Assembly: GCA_964644375.1 (NCBI GenBank) | Contig: CAZXWJ010000211.1 | Location: forward strand, 1-7,610 | Direction: 5' to 3' | Length of the DNA stretch: 7,610 nt | DNA from: CAYNYM01 sp964644375 | Lineage (GTDB): Bacteria > Desulfobacterota > DSM-4660 > Desulfatiglandales > HGW-15 | Shown here: positions 1-5,079 of the stretch, piece by piece | Position numbering within the stretch: the first letter of the stretch is position 1 | How the letters are laid out: each line of letters opens with the position of its first letter | Notes under the pieces: generated by a model | Database searches by the model: none | Seen by the model: the letters and a program-made list of their open reading frames with translations, nothing else | What the model was told of the DNA's origin: nothing | Position numbers and translations under genes: made by a program

Positions 1-33
1 AAGAGGTAATTTTCGTAGCCGGATGGATGATGC

Positions 34-1341
34 ATGATAGAAACCGTAAAAGCAATCATCTTGGATTTTCAGGAGATTGGTCTTGAGACTGGGGTGCCCC
101 GGCGATTAAAAGTCGCAACGCTGCCCGGCAAGGCCACCGTCTGTATCGGTGTGCGCCGTGCTGGAAAGTCGACATTCCTGTTCCAGGTCATGGATAGGCT
201 TCTGAGTGAGGGTGTTGCACGTGAGAACATCCTTTACTTGAACTTCTTCGATGATCGTCTGCACAATCTTCAGAGGGATGGTCTCCGGTTGATCACCGAA
301 GCCTATTATTCGATCTATCCGGAAAAAAAGAACACCGAGACGGTCCATTGCTTTTTCGACGAGATACAGGCGGTCGAGGGGTGGGAACCTTTCCTGGACC
401 GACTGATGCGAACCGAAAAGTGCGAAGTCTATCTCACAGGGTCCTCATCACGGATGCTCTCCAGGGAAATCGCCACCCAGATGCGCGGCCGAGCGTTATC
501 CTGGGAGTTGTTTCCCTTTTCATTCAGGGAATTTCTAGATTACAAGGGAATCAAAAGCGCTGGTCCCTTATCTACAAAAAACCGGCTTACCGTTCAGAAC
601 GCGTTCGATGAGTACTGGGAAACCGGAGGCTTTCCCGAAGTCGCAGGCCTTGACCGGCATCTGCGAATCAAAATCCATCAGGAATATTTTCAAGCCGTTT
701 TGTTCCGAGACCTGGTCGAGCGCCATGACGTGTCCCATCCCAAGGCTGTGACTGATCTGGCGCACCGGCTAATTGATAACACTGCATCGCTTTATTCCGG
801 CAACAGCCTGACCGGCTATTTGAAGTCATTGGGTCATAAGGCGCCCAAATCGGCAGTGTCGGATTACCTGGCTTGGTTCGAGGATGCATACTTTCTGTTC
901 ACCGTGCGGATATTCGATGCCTCCCTGGCCCGTAGCAAAACCAACCCGAAAAAGATTTATTGCATTGATCATGCCCTGGTCACATCAGTGGCGTCCGGTA
1001 TTCTCATCAACGCCGGGCATCTCCTGGAGAATCTTGTCTTCACGGCGCTTCGACGCGTTTCGCCCGACATTTATTACTGCAAGACAAAAAGCGGGCTGGA
1101 GGTGGACTTCATCGCACAATTGCAGGACCGATCCCGACTGCTGGTTCAGGTCTGCGAATCCATGGTCGAACCGAAAACCAGAAAACGGGAAATTGCGGCT
1201 TTGAGCGAGGCCATGACCGAACAGGACCTGAAGTCCGGAACGATTGTAACACGCAACGAAGCCGATACCATTAAAATCAACGGCGGGAAGATAGAAGTCG
1301 TTCCGGCGTGGCGATTCCTGCTCGGCCTGCCGGATGCGTGA
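34..1341 (+). CDS. AAA-type ATPase with C-terminal DUF4143 domain
   Basis: A 435-residue member of the large family of bacterial and archaeal ATP-binding proteins with an AAA_14-like P-loop domain and a DUF4143 tail. Walker A is GVRRAGKST (residues 39-47) and Walker B is VHCFFDEIQ (104-112). It is followed by the sensor-like LTGSSSRML (134-142) and the conserved RGR...ELFPFSFREFL stretch (151-168). The C-terminal half has LENLVFTALRR (331-341) and GLEVDFI (354-360), which in this family resemble a PD-(D/E)XK-like nuclease-fold core. ATG 34 is the first start after an in-frame TGA at 28-30. The ribosome site is weak, but the N-terminus (DFQEIGLETGVPRRL) fits the family. No signal peptide or membrane segment is seen, so it is probably cytoplasmic. 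The family is poorly characterised: ATP hydrolysis is expected, but the biological role is unknown. It is often an accessory gene and stands alone on its strand here. Confidence 0.92.
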   Translation: MIETVKAIILDFQEIGLETGVPRRLKVATLPGKATVCIGVRRAGKSTFLFQVMDRLLSEGVARENILYLNFFDDRLHNLQRDGLRLITEAYYSIYPEKKNTETVHCFFDEIQAVEGWEPFLDRLMRTEKCEVYLTGSSSRMLSREIATQMRGRALSWELFPFSFREFLDYKGIKSAGPLSTKNRLTVQNAFDEYWETGGFPEVAGLDRHLRIKIHQEYFQAVLFRDLVERHDVSHPKAVTDLAHRLIDNTASLYSGNSLTGYLKSLGHKAPKSAVSDYLAWFEDAYFLFTVRIFDASLARSKTNPKKIYCIDHALVTSVASGILINAGHLLENLVFTALRRVSPDIYYCKTKSGLEVDFIAQLQDRSRLLVQVCESMVEPKTRKREIAALSEAMTEQDLKSGTIVTRNEADTIKINGGKIEVVPAWRFLLGLPDA

Positions 1342-1370
1342 CAAAAAAGCCGATGAAAAACCCAATGACA

Positions 1371-1459
1371 AATATCTCCCGCAGAGAGGGTAGAGTCGCG
1401 GAGGGGCACAAAAAACAGACGTTTACTCTGCACCCGGGGCCACTGCGGGAGAGGATATT
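1371..1459. repeat. Nested inverted repeat, MITE- or REP-like, in convergent gap
   Basis: Outer arms are 1371-1384 and 1443-1459. CTCCCGCAG pairs exactly with CTGCGGGAG, and AATAT pairs with ATATT across a 3-nt bulge. A second nested pair is 1388-1396 (GGGTAGAGT) with 1425-1435 (ACTCTGCACCC, 2-nt bulge). The RNA or a cruciform would form a two-tier hairpin with an A-rich loop. It lies between the 3' ends of two convergent genes, so it could act as a bidirectional terminator or 3'-end stabiliser, but no clear T-tract follows on either strand. AT-rich ends and compact size also suit a small non-autonomous palindromic element. The rest of the gap (1342-1370, 1460-1515) shows nothing recognisable. 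Confidence 0.6.
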
Positions 1460-1515
1460 AAGGATTCTTTTGTTCATGCCGACGCATAATGCTTAACCGA
1501 ACATGTCCAATTACT

Positions 1516-1995
1516 TCAGGCATGAACTGAGGAGAGATTCAACTCCATGTATGTGGTTGTCGGGTCCGGATTGAAACGGTAGGATTCAATCTCTATAAAC
1601 CCCAAATTTTTATAGAGGCTCCTTGCCGCCCCCATACGGCCCAGGGTATCCAGTCGCATCTTTTTGTAACCCATCCTCTTCGCTTCCTCGATCAGATCGA
1701 CGCACAGCCTCCGGCCTACCCCCCGACCCTTAAACCGGTCATAGACATACAATCGCTTCATCTCGCAAATACCCGGAGCGAACCGTCTCAGGCCCCCACC
1801 GCCTGCAGGTTCCTGCCCCTGCCATGCAAGCAGAAACATCCCTTCGAGCGGACCGTACATCGAGGAAAAATGAGACAACTCCTCATCGATCGCCTGAAAC
1901 GCCAGATCCATATGGAGCCATTCGATATAGTCCCTGGTCATTTTTAAGGCCAGGGCATATTCTGATTCGGTTGAACAACGGCTAATTTTAATCAT
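1516..1995 (-). CDS. GNAT family N-acetyltransferase
   Basis: A 159-residue protein of normal single-domain GNAT length; it would transfer an acetyl group from acetyl-CoA to an amine. The acetyl-CoA pyrophosphate-binding signature (R/Q-x-x-G-x-G/A) is in DRFKGRGVGRRL (residues 86-97), after the beta-4 strand MKRLYVY (79-85). The C-terminal ARSLYKNLGFIEIESY (124-139) is the usual motif-B region. The start at 1995 is preferred over an in-frame ATG at 2037 because a purine-rich GAGAGAG ribosome site sits just upstream and the protein then begins like its family (MIKISRC). It lies 69 nt downstream of the MFS exporter gene on the same strand, so co-transcription is plausible. The substrate (small molecule, antibiotic or protein N-terminus) cannot be read from the sequence. 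Confidence 0.9.
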   Translation of the reverse strand: MIKISRCSTESEYALALKMTRDYIEWLHMDLAFQAIDEELSHFSSMYGPLEGMFLLAWQGQEPAGGGGLRRFAPGICEMKRLYVYDRFKGRGVGRRLCVDLIEEAKRMGYKKMRLDTLGRMGAARSLYKNLGFIEIESYRFNPDPTTTYMELNLSSVHA

Positions 1996-2064
1996 AAAAT
2001 CTCTCTCAGTATCAGGACTGGAAGACCACAATATCAAACGTGTAGACGCCTGGATGCCAGGGGC

Positions 2065-3228
2065 CTACTCCCTTTCCTGTGGATACTTCACCAGCAGCGT
2101 GAGGGCGAAGGCAATGAGCGGTAACACGAAGACCGCCTTGATGGCCATCGGCACCCCCCAGGTATCCGCAATCACTCCAAGCAGGGTCACGCCGATTCCC
2201 CCGGCACTGATGGTGAAACCGACCATCATCCCTGAGGCGATCCCCAGATGCTTCGGCAGGAGGGCCTGGGCCATAACGGTTGTCAGGGCAAAGGTTGAGA
2301 TCAGGACCATTCCGGCAATGCCCAAAATGACGAAAGACATCAGCCCGCTGCTGTAGTAGAAAAGGAGAAGGAGAGGGAATGACGACAAAAGGGTGATTGA
2401 AAGAAATTTCTTGTGACCCCACCTATCCGCTAGCGGCGCACCTATGAGCGTGCCAACGGCGCCTGCCAACAGAAAAGTTGAAACGAGTTTCCCCGCATGG
2501 AGGGGATTTCCGTTAAGATAGTCTATGTAATAAAAAGGGATATAGGTCACCAGCCCAAATTGTGTCCATGCCCTTATCGTGGCAATGCCGACAAGAAGGA
2601 TGAAGGATACCTTCTGATTTATCGAGAGAGGCGTTTTCGTTCTCTCGTTGGCCTCTTTGTGGGCAGACGCAACAGGATCGGTCAGCATAGATATGTGGAA
2701 GAGCAGGATGGTGGCGATTAAGATCCCCGGCAGGATCAATCCAAGCGTTCCGCCGAGGCCGAAATGCGTCACCAGAGAGAGGGCCACTATCGGTCCAACC
2801 GCAATTCCCAGATTTCCTCCTACTGAAAAAATCGACATTCCCGTGGCCTTTTTGTCCCCGGTAAAAAAGTAGGCGGTCTTGAACCCCTCCGGATGGAAAC
2901 TTGCAACTCCAAATCCGCTTAGAATAACGGAAAGGATAATGAGGGAATAACTGGAGAAGAACCCGGTCAGAGATAATCCCAAACAGGCGATGAAAGGGGC
3001 CAGGGGGATAAACCAGCCAACTGGGCGCTTGTCGGACAGGTGTCCAAACACCGGCTGAATAATGGAAGAGGTGATGTTGGCGGCCAGGAGAATGGTCCCG
3101 GACATCGTATAGGAGAGATTCAAGGCCTCTTTAAAAAAAGGAAGAAGAGCTGGCAAAGCCCCCTGATTGATATCCGTGACGAAATGGCCTGCGCTGAGTA
3201 TAGCCAGGGCTTTCTTGTTCATCTTCAT
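2065..3228 (-). CDS. fsr: MFS transporter, fosmidomycin-resistance (Fsr) type
   Basis: A 387-residue inner-membrane protein of the major facilitator superfamily, with about 12 hydrophobic segments. Fsr-subfamily marks are AGHFVTDINQGALPALLPFF (residues 13-32), the loop GHLSDKRP (62-69) as motif A of the first half, GFGVASFHPEG (105-115), and GAPLADRWGHKK (263-274) as motif A of the second half. A central hydrophilic loop rich in charged residues (about 183-205) separates the halves. The start at 3228 has AGAGGAAAG eight nt upstream; an alternative ATG two codons later (3222) is less well spaced. Known family members export fosmidomycin or related compounds by proton antiport, but many homologues have unknown substrates. 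It is the first gene of a probable two-gene unit with the GNAT gene and is divergent from the DapB-family gene. Confidence 0.9.
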   Translation of the reverse strand: MKMNKKALAILSAGHFVTDINQGALPALLPFFKEALNLSYTMSGTILLAANITSSIIQPVFGHLSDKRPVGWFIPLAPFIACLGLSLTGFFSSYSLIILSVILSGFGVASFHPEGFKTAYFFTGDKKATGMSIFSVGGNLGIAVGPIVALSLVTHFGLGGTLGLILPGILIATILLFHISMLTDPVASAHKEANERTKTPLSINQKVSFILLVGIATIRAWTQFGLVTYIPFYYIDYLNGNPLHAGKLVSTFLLAGAVGTLIGAPLADRWGHKKFLSITLLSSFPLLLLFYYSSGLMSFVILGIAGMVLISTFALTTVMAQALLPKHLGIASGMMVGFTISAGGIGVTLLGVIADTWGVPMAIKAVFVLPLIAFALTLLVKYPQERE

Positions 3229-3273
3229 GTTTTAAACTTTCCTCTGGTTCCAGATATTAGATGCAAATTAGGC

Positions 3274-3295
3274 GGTGGATCAGGGATTGACCACC
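3274..3295. promoter_or_regulatory. Inverted repeat in divergent promoter region (operator candidate)
   Basis: GGTGGATCA (3274-3282) is complementary to TGACCACC (3288-3295) apart from one bulged A. It lies just upstream of the -35 box at 3300 and about 50 nt before the MFS start. A regulator bound here could control both divergent genes. No regulator gene is visible nearby and this is inferred from position and symmetry only. Confidence 0.3.
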
Positions 3296-3299
3296 ATGC

Positions 3300-3327
3300 T
3301 TGACAGTCTCTCATGATTGTCTATACT
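3300..3327 (+). promoter_or_regulatory. Sigma70-like promoter upstream of the DapB-family gene
   Basis: TTGACA (3300-3305) is a perfect -35 box, and TATACT (3322-3327) a five-of-six -10 box, separated by 16 nt. Transcription would start near 3334 and give a leader of about 170 nt before the ATG at 3505. This is the best promoter match in the window. No other near-consensus match was noticed in this gap. Confidence 0.65.
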
Positions 3328-3354
3328 GATATATATCACCAGATATGATGTGAA

Positions 3355-3373
3355 GCGAATGGAATCTACGGCC
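3355..3373. repeat. Left copy of imperfect direct repeat flanking the DapB-family gene
   Basis: GCGAATGGAATC followed by TA and CGGCC. The right copy at 4318-4335 is identical except that TA is replaced by C. TTTAT follows 6-7 nt later in both copies, so similarity extends a little further. The two copies bracket the whole GC-rich reductase gene. Confidence 0.5.
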
Positions 3374-3434
3374 AAACAATTTATCGTTTTCAACGATTAC
3401 CCCTTGGTCGAAATCTATTTCTGAACCAGTTTGA

Positions 3435-3485
3435 GGGGGGCTCTTCACTCCGCTTTTCAGCGCGAAGATGGGCGGCCCCTTTTTA
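3435..3485 (+). terminator. Terminator-like hairpin in the leader before the DapB-family gene
   Basis: GGGG (3435-3438) pairs with CCCC (3476-3479). The stem continues with GCTC (3440-3443) against GGGC (3470-3473) after small bulges, and a small CGC/GCG hairpin (3451-3453 with 3460-3462) sits in the loop. TTTTT (3480-3484) follows directly. It is only about 20 nt before the ATG at 3505 and downstream of the strong promoter. It could therefore be an attenuator of the gene, or the 3' end of an independent small RNA. A smaller perfect hairpin (ATCGTT/AACGAT, 3383-3397) lies earlier in the same transcript. Confidence 0.45.
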
Positions 3486-3504
3486 TTAGAAAGGAGAATC
3501 CACC

Positions 3505-4305
3505 ATGAGCATCAATGTCTGTGTAGCCGGGGCCACCGGATGGGTGGGCGCGGATCTTTCTAGAGCCATCCACGCAGCAAAGGACCTGAACCTCGGCGGG
3601 GCTATTGCGCGAAGCGCAGCCGGCCGGCCATTGGGCGAAGTCCTCAATATCCCCGGGCTGGATCTTGTGGTTAGCGCCACGGCGCAGGAGGCCCTGGCGA
3701 GCCCCTGCGATGTGTTTGTGGAGTTCAGCACGCCTGAAGCCGCCAAGGCGAACGTGCTTCATGCCCTGGCCGCTGGCGCTCACGTGGTGGTAGGCACTTC
3801 CGGTCTCAACGACGAAGATTATGCAGAAATCGACCGAGCGGCCAAAAACGCGGGACGCGGCGTGCTGGCGGCCGGGAACTTCGCCCTGACGGCGGTCTTG
3901 TTGCTGAAATTCGCTACCCTGGCCGCCCGTTACATCCCCCACTGGGAGGTTATCGATTATGCCGGCGCAACCAAGGCCGATGCCCCCAGCGGTACGGCCC
4001 GGGAACTGGCCTACCGGCTCGGCGAGGTGCGCCAACCGGAGCTGGCCGTGCCCGTGGATCAGACCGTAGGACCACGGGAGAGCCGGGGCGCCGACCTGAA
4101 CGGCTGCCAGGTGCACTCCCTGCGGCTGCCCGGCTACGTCGCCTCGGTGGAGGCCATCTTCGGCCTCCCGGAAATGCAGCTCTCCCTGCGTCACGATGCC
4201 GGCACCGGTGCGCAGCCCTATGTGGACGGAACACTCCTGGCCATTCGGAAGGTCGGCACCTTGAAGGGGCTCCACCGCGGGTTGGATACCGTCATGGATT
4301 TCTAA
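3505..4305 (+). CDS. dapB: Dihydrodipicolinate reductase (DapB) family oxidoreductase, divergent
   Basis: A 266-residue protein, the normal DapB length. The nucleotide-binding turn is GATGWVG (residues 9-15). DVFVEFSTPEAA (69-80) and VVVGTSGL (94-101) match family strands, and the substrate loop TKADAPSGTA (156-165) is intact with the catalytic lysine K157. AAGAAAGGAG precedes ATG 3505 by 8 nt. In DapB this enzyme reduces 4-hydroxy-tetrahydrodipicolinate with NAD(P)H for lysine and peptidoglycan diaminopimelate synthesis. The two histidines normally 3-4 residues before that lysine (HH in E. coli) are Ala153 and Gly154 here, and the usual GEH and HRAxSR-type segments read RLPGYVASVEAIFG and RHDAGTGAQPY. 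No other lysine genes are adjacent. It may be a variant DapB or a reductase with another substrate. It is noticeably GC-rich: by hand count 45 of 60 G/C at 4081-4140, against 27 of 60 at 2881-2940 in the MFS gene. It also has its own promoter and leader. Confidence 0.85.
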   Translation: MSINVCVAGATGWVGADLSRAIHAAKDLNLGGAIARSAAGRPLGEVLNIPGLDLVVSATAQEALASPCDVFVEFSTPEAAKANVLHALAAGAHVVVGTSGLNDEDYAEIDRAAKNAGRGVLAAGNFALTAVLLLKFATLAARYIPHWEVIDYAGATKADAPSGTARELAYRLGEVRQPELAVPVDQTVGPRESRGADLNGCQVHSLRLPGYVASVEAIFGLPEMQLSLRHDAGTGAQPYVDGTLLAIRKVGTLKGLHRGLDTVMDF

Positions 4306-4672
4306 AGATGCGGTGCCGCGAATGGAATCCCGGCCGAATCTCTTTATGAACGTAAGGTCGCAAGCGGTTCGGCTGCCGAAGGAATCTCGACCAGCAAATC
4401 AGTGAATCCTCTATCCGAACGCCCCGTATGATTTGACCGTTGTTTAAATCTTCCGTCCAAAGCCTTGCACATCTGGCGCTTTCGGCCGTCACCACAATGA
4501 GCGAATCCCAAGAGGAAATACGGTTAATAATACTGCAATCAATAGCATCTTTTATAATCTCCGGGGTGATCAAGACAATTTCGAATCGTTCGAACCGGTG
4601 TAGGATGTCCTTGGCGATGAGTGCATCCGCCCTGAGCTTTTTTGTGGCCGCTACGTAGAATTCCTGCATCAC
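4292..4672 (-). pseudogene. PIN-domain (VapC-like) toxin remnant, N-terminus lost, probable 3' frameshift
   Basis: The readable frame encodes the C-terminal two thirds of a PIN-domain ribonuclease. QEFYVAATKKL starts at residue 3 counted from GTG 4672. SSWDSLIVVTAESARC (residues 53-68) and LWTEDLNNGQIIRGVRIED (71-89) carry the later acidic residues E4, D56 and D75. The frame also reads GVISTQV just before the GTG, as in intact relatives, but hits a TAG a few codons further up. The first 40-50 residues, with the catalytic Asp of the usual DTN motif, are therefore missing. After RIED the sequence stops looking like the family. Reading shifted from 4406 gives FTDLLVEIPSAAEPLATLRS and a stop at 4344-4346, a more natural end, so a small deletion near 4406-4408 is likely. 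In full form such proteins cleave RNA and pair with an antitoxin, which is not visible here. Its 3' end overlaps the convergent reductase gene by 14 nt. Confidence 0.75.
4318..4335. repeat. Right copy of imperfect direct repeat flanking the DapB-family gene
   Basis: GCGAATGGAATC, then C, then CGGCC, matching 3355-3373 with a one-base length difference. It starts 13 nt after the reductase stop codon and lies inside the 3' end of the open frame of the opposing PIN remnant. Its position suggests either a duplication scar or the edge of a transferred segment. Confidence 0.5.
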
Positions 4673-4701
4673 TTGGGTGGATATGACTCCCCGAAAATCA
4701 T
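4669..4701 (-). other. Ten-codon reading frame with strong ribosome site leading into the PIN remnant
   Basis: AGGAGG (4713-4708) is an ideal ribosome site six nt before ATG 4701. The frame reads MIFGESYPPK and stops at TGA 4671-4669, which overlaps the ATG at 4669-4667 (TGATG) in the frame of the PIN remnant. This is probably the original start region of the PIN or an antitoxin gene, joined out of frame to the PIN interior by a deletion. If still transcribed, translational coupling could restart synthesis at 4669 and yield a truncated protein. Confidence 0.45.
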
Positions 4702-4716
4702 CCCTTTCCTCCTACA

Positions 4717-4730
4717 CAAAATTTATTTTG
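4717..4730. promoter_or_regulatory. CAAAAT-TT-ATTTTG inverted repeat (operator candidate)
   Basis: A perfect 6-2-6 inverted repeat overlaps the first three bases of the -35 box at 4728. A looser relative, CAAAA (4757-4761) with TTTTG (4769-4773), lies about 41 nt away, centre to centre, close to the expected transcription start. The pair sits between the divergent PIN remnant and the kor operon. It could be a repressor site, possibly left over from autoregulation of the toxin locus, or simply AT-rich promoter DNA. Confidence 0.35.
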
Positions 4731-4755
4731 CAATTTTTAGCAGATGAAATATGAT
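4728..4755 (+). promoter_or_regulatory. Sigma70-like promoter for the micro-ORF and kor operon
   Basis: TTGCAA (4728-4733) and TATGAT (4750-4755) are separated by 16 nt in an AT-rich stretch, giving a predicted start near 4762. It faces the 28-codon frame at 4876 and korAB. No strong terminator is seen before korA, so one transcript could cover all three. The leader from about 4762 to 4875 includes the hairpin at 4853-4870. Confidence 0.5.
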
Positions 4756-4852
4756 GCAAAAAGGCCCATTTTGTATTACATTTCAATCGACTGCCGGAAT
4801 CGAACCTTCGAAGCGTATCGGCATCATCGTTTTTCCGCACAAGATCCGAATC

Positions 4853-4870
4853 CGTTCCACAGAAGGAACG
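4853..4870 (+). promoter_or_regulatory. Hairpin covering the ribosome site of the 28-codon ORF
   Basis: CGTTCC (4853-4858) pairs with GGAACG (4865-4870) around a six-base loop. The paired right arm contains the GGAA of the AGAAGGA ribosome site serving ATG 4876, so translation initiation of the small frame could be damped by local structure. The stem has only 6 bp; the effect is inferred. Confidence 0.35.
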
Positions 4871-4875
4871 ACCCA

Positions 4876-4962
4876 ATGGACGAGGCGGCCGCGGTCATGG
4901 GCACCGCCCTTTCCTATACATTATTCGGCATCGGCTTTGTTTTTCTGATCCTTCAGGGTTAG
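4876..4962 (+). CDS. Small hypothetical membrane protein, 28 residues
   Basis: ATG 4876 has AGAAGGA eight nt upstream and encodes MDEAAAVMGTAL followed by a hydrophobic stretch ending FVFLILQG and a stop at 4960-4962. Residues about 9-27 form one plausible membrane segment after a short acidic N-terminus, the pattern of many genuine small membrane proteins. It lies downstream of the promoter at 4728-4755 and 117 nt before korA on the same strand. The open frame runs back to 4744, but that ATG lies upstream of the predicted transcription start and has no ribosome site. I do not recognise the protein. It could be a membrane anchor or accessory peptide for the neighbouring operon, or a non-functional frame. 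Confidence 0.45.
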   Translation: MDEAAAVMGTALSYTLFGIGFVFLILQG

Positions 4963-5079
4963 GACCCGAACCGCCCCGGACCGGTTTGCGACAGGGGACG
5001 AGGCAACCAACAGGATTGAATGAACAAAATTCGGGTATTAGTCCTCAATTCGCATACCTTCAAAAAGAAAGGAGTCCAC

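Noticed and set aside
985..1371. Minus-strand open frame at the end of the ATPase gene
   Set aside because: It overlaps the DUF4143 coding region antisense and shows no domain of its own.
1996..2064. Separate promoter for the GNAT gene (TTGATA...GATACT)
   Set aside because: The spacing is 18 nt and the transcript would begin almost at the ribosome site; too weak to call.
2012..2422. Second minus-strand frame overlapping the MFS 3' end and the gap before the GNAT gene
   Set aside because: It is out of frame with the clear MFS protein and its composition (Pro, Arg, Gly, His rich) is typical of a shifted reading.
3328..3337. GATATATATC palindrome as an operator
   Set aside because: It is a short self-complementary AT run directly after the -10 box, easily explained by chance.
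3457..4275. Long open frame on the minus strand opposite the DapB-family gene (272 codons)
   Set aside because: It is an antisense shadow in GC-rich coding DNA; its product is low in recognisable motifs, while the plus-strand gene has clear family motifs and a ribosome site.
4310..4319. GCGG-TG-CCGC as terminator of the DapB-family gene
   Set aside because: The loop would have only two bases and no T-tract follows.
4744..4875. N-terminal extension of the 28-codon frame back to ATG 4744
   Set aside because: This ATG lies between the predicted -35 and -10 boxes, lacks a ribosome site, and the extension (MKYDAKRPILYY...) looks non-coding.
5020..5079. Upstream start of korA adding 20 residues
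   Set aside because: Its ribosome site is poor and the added residues do not belong to the gamma domain; ATG 5080 has AAAGGAG at good spacing.
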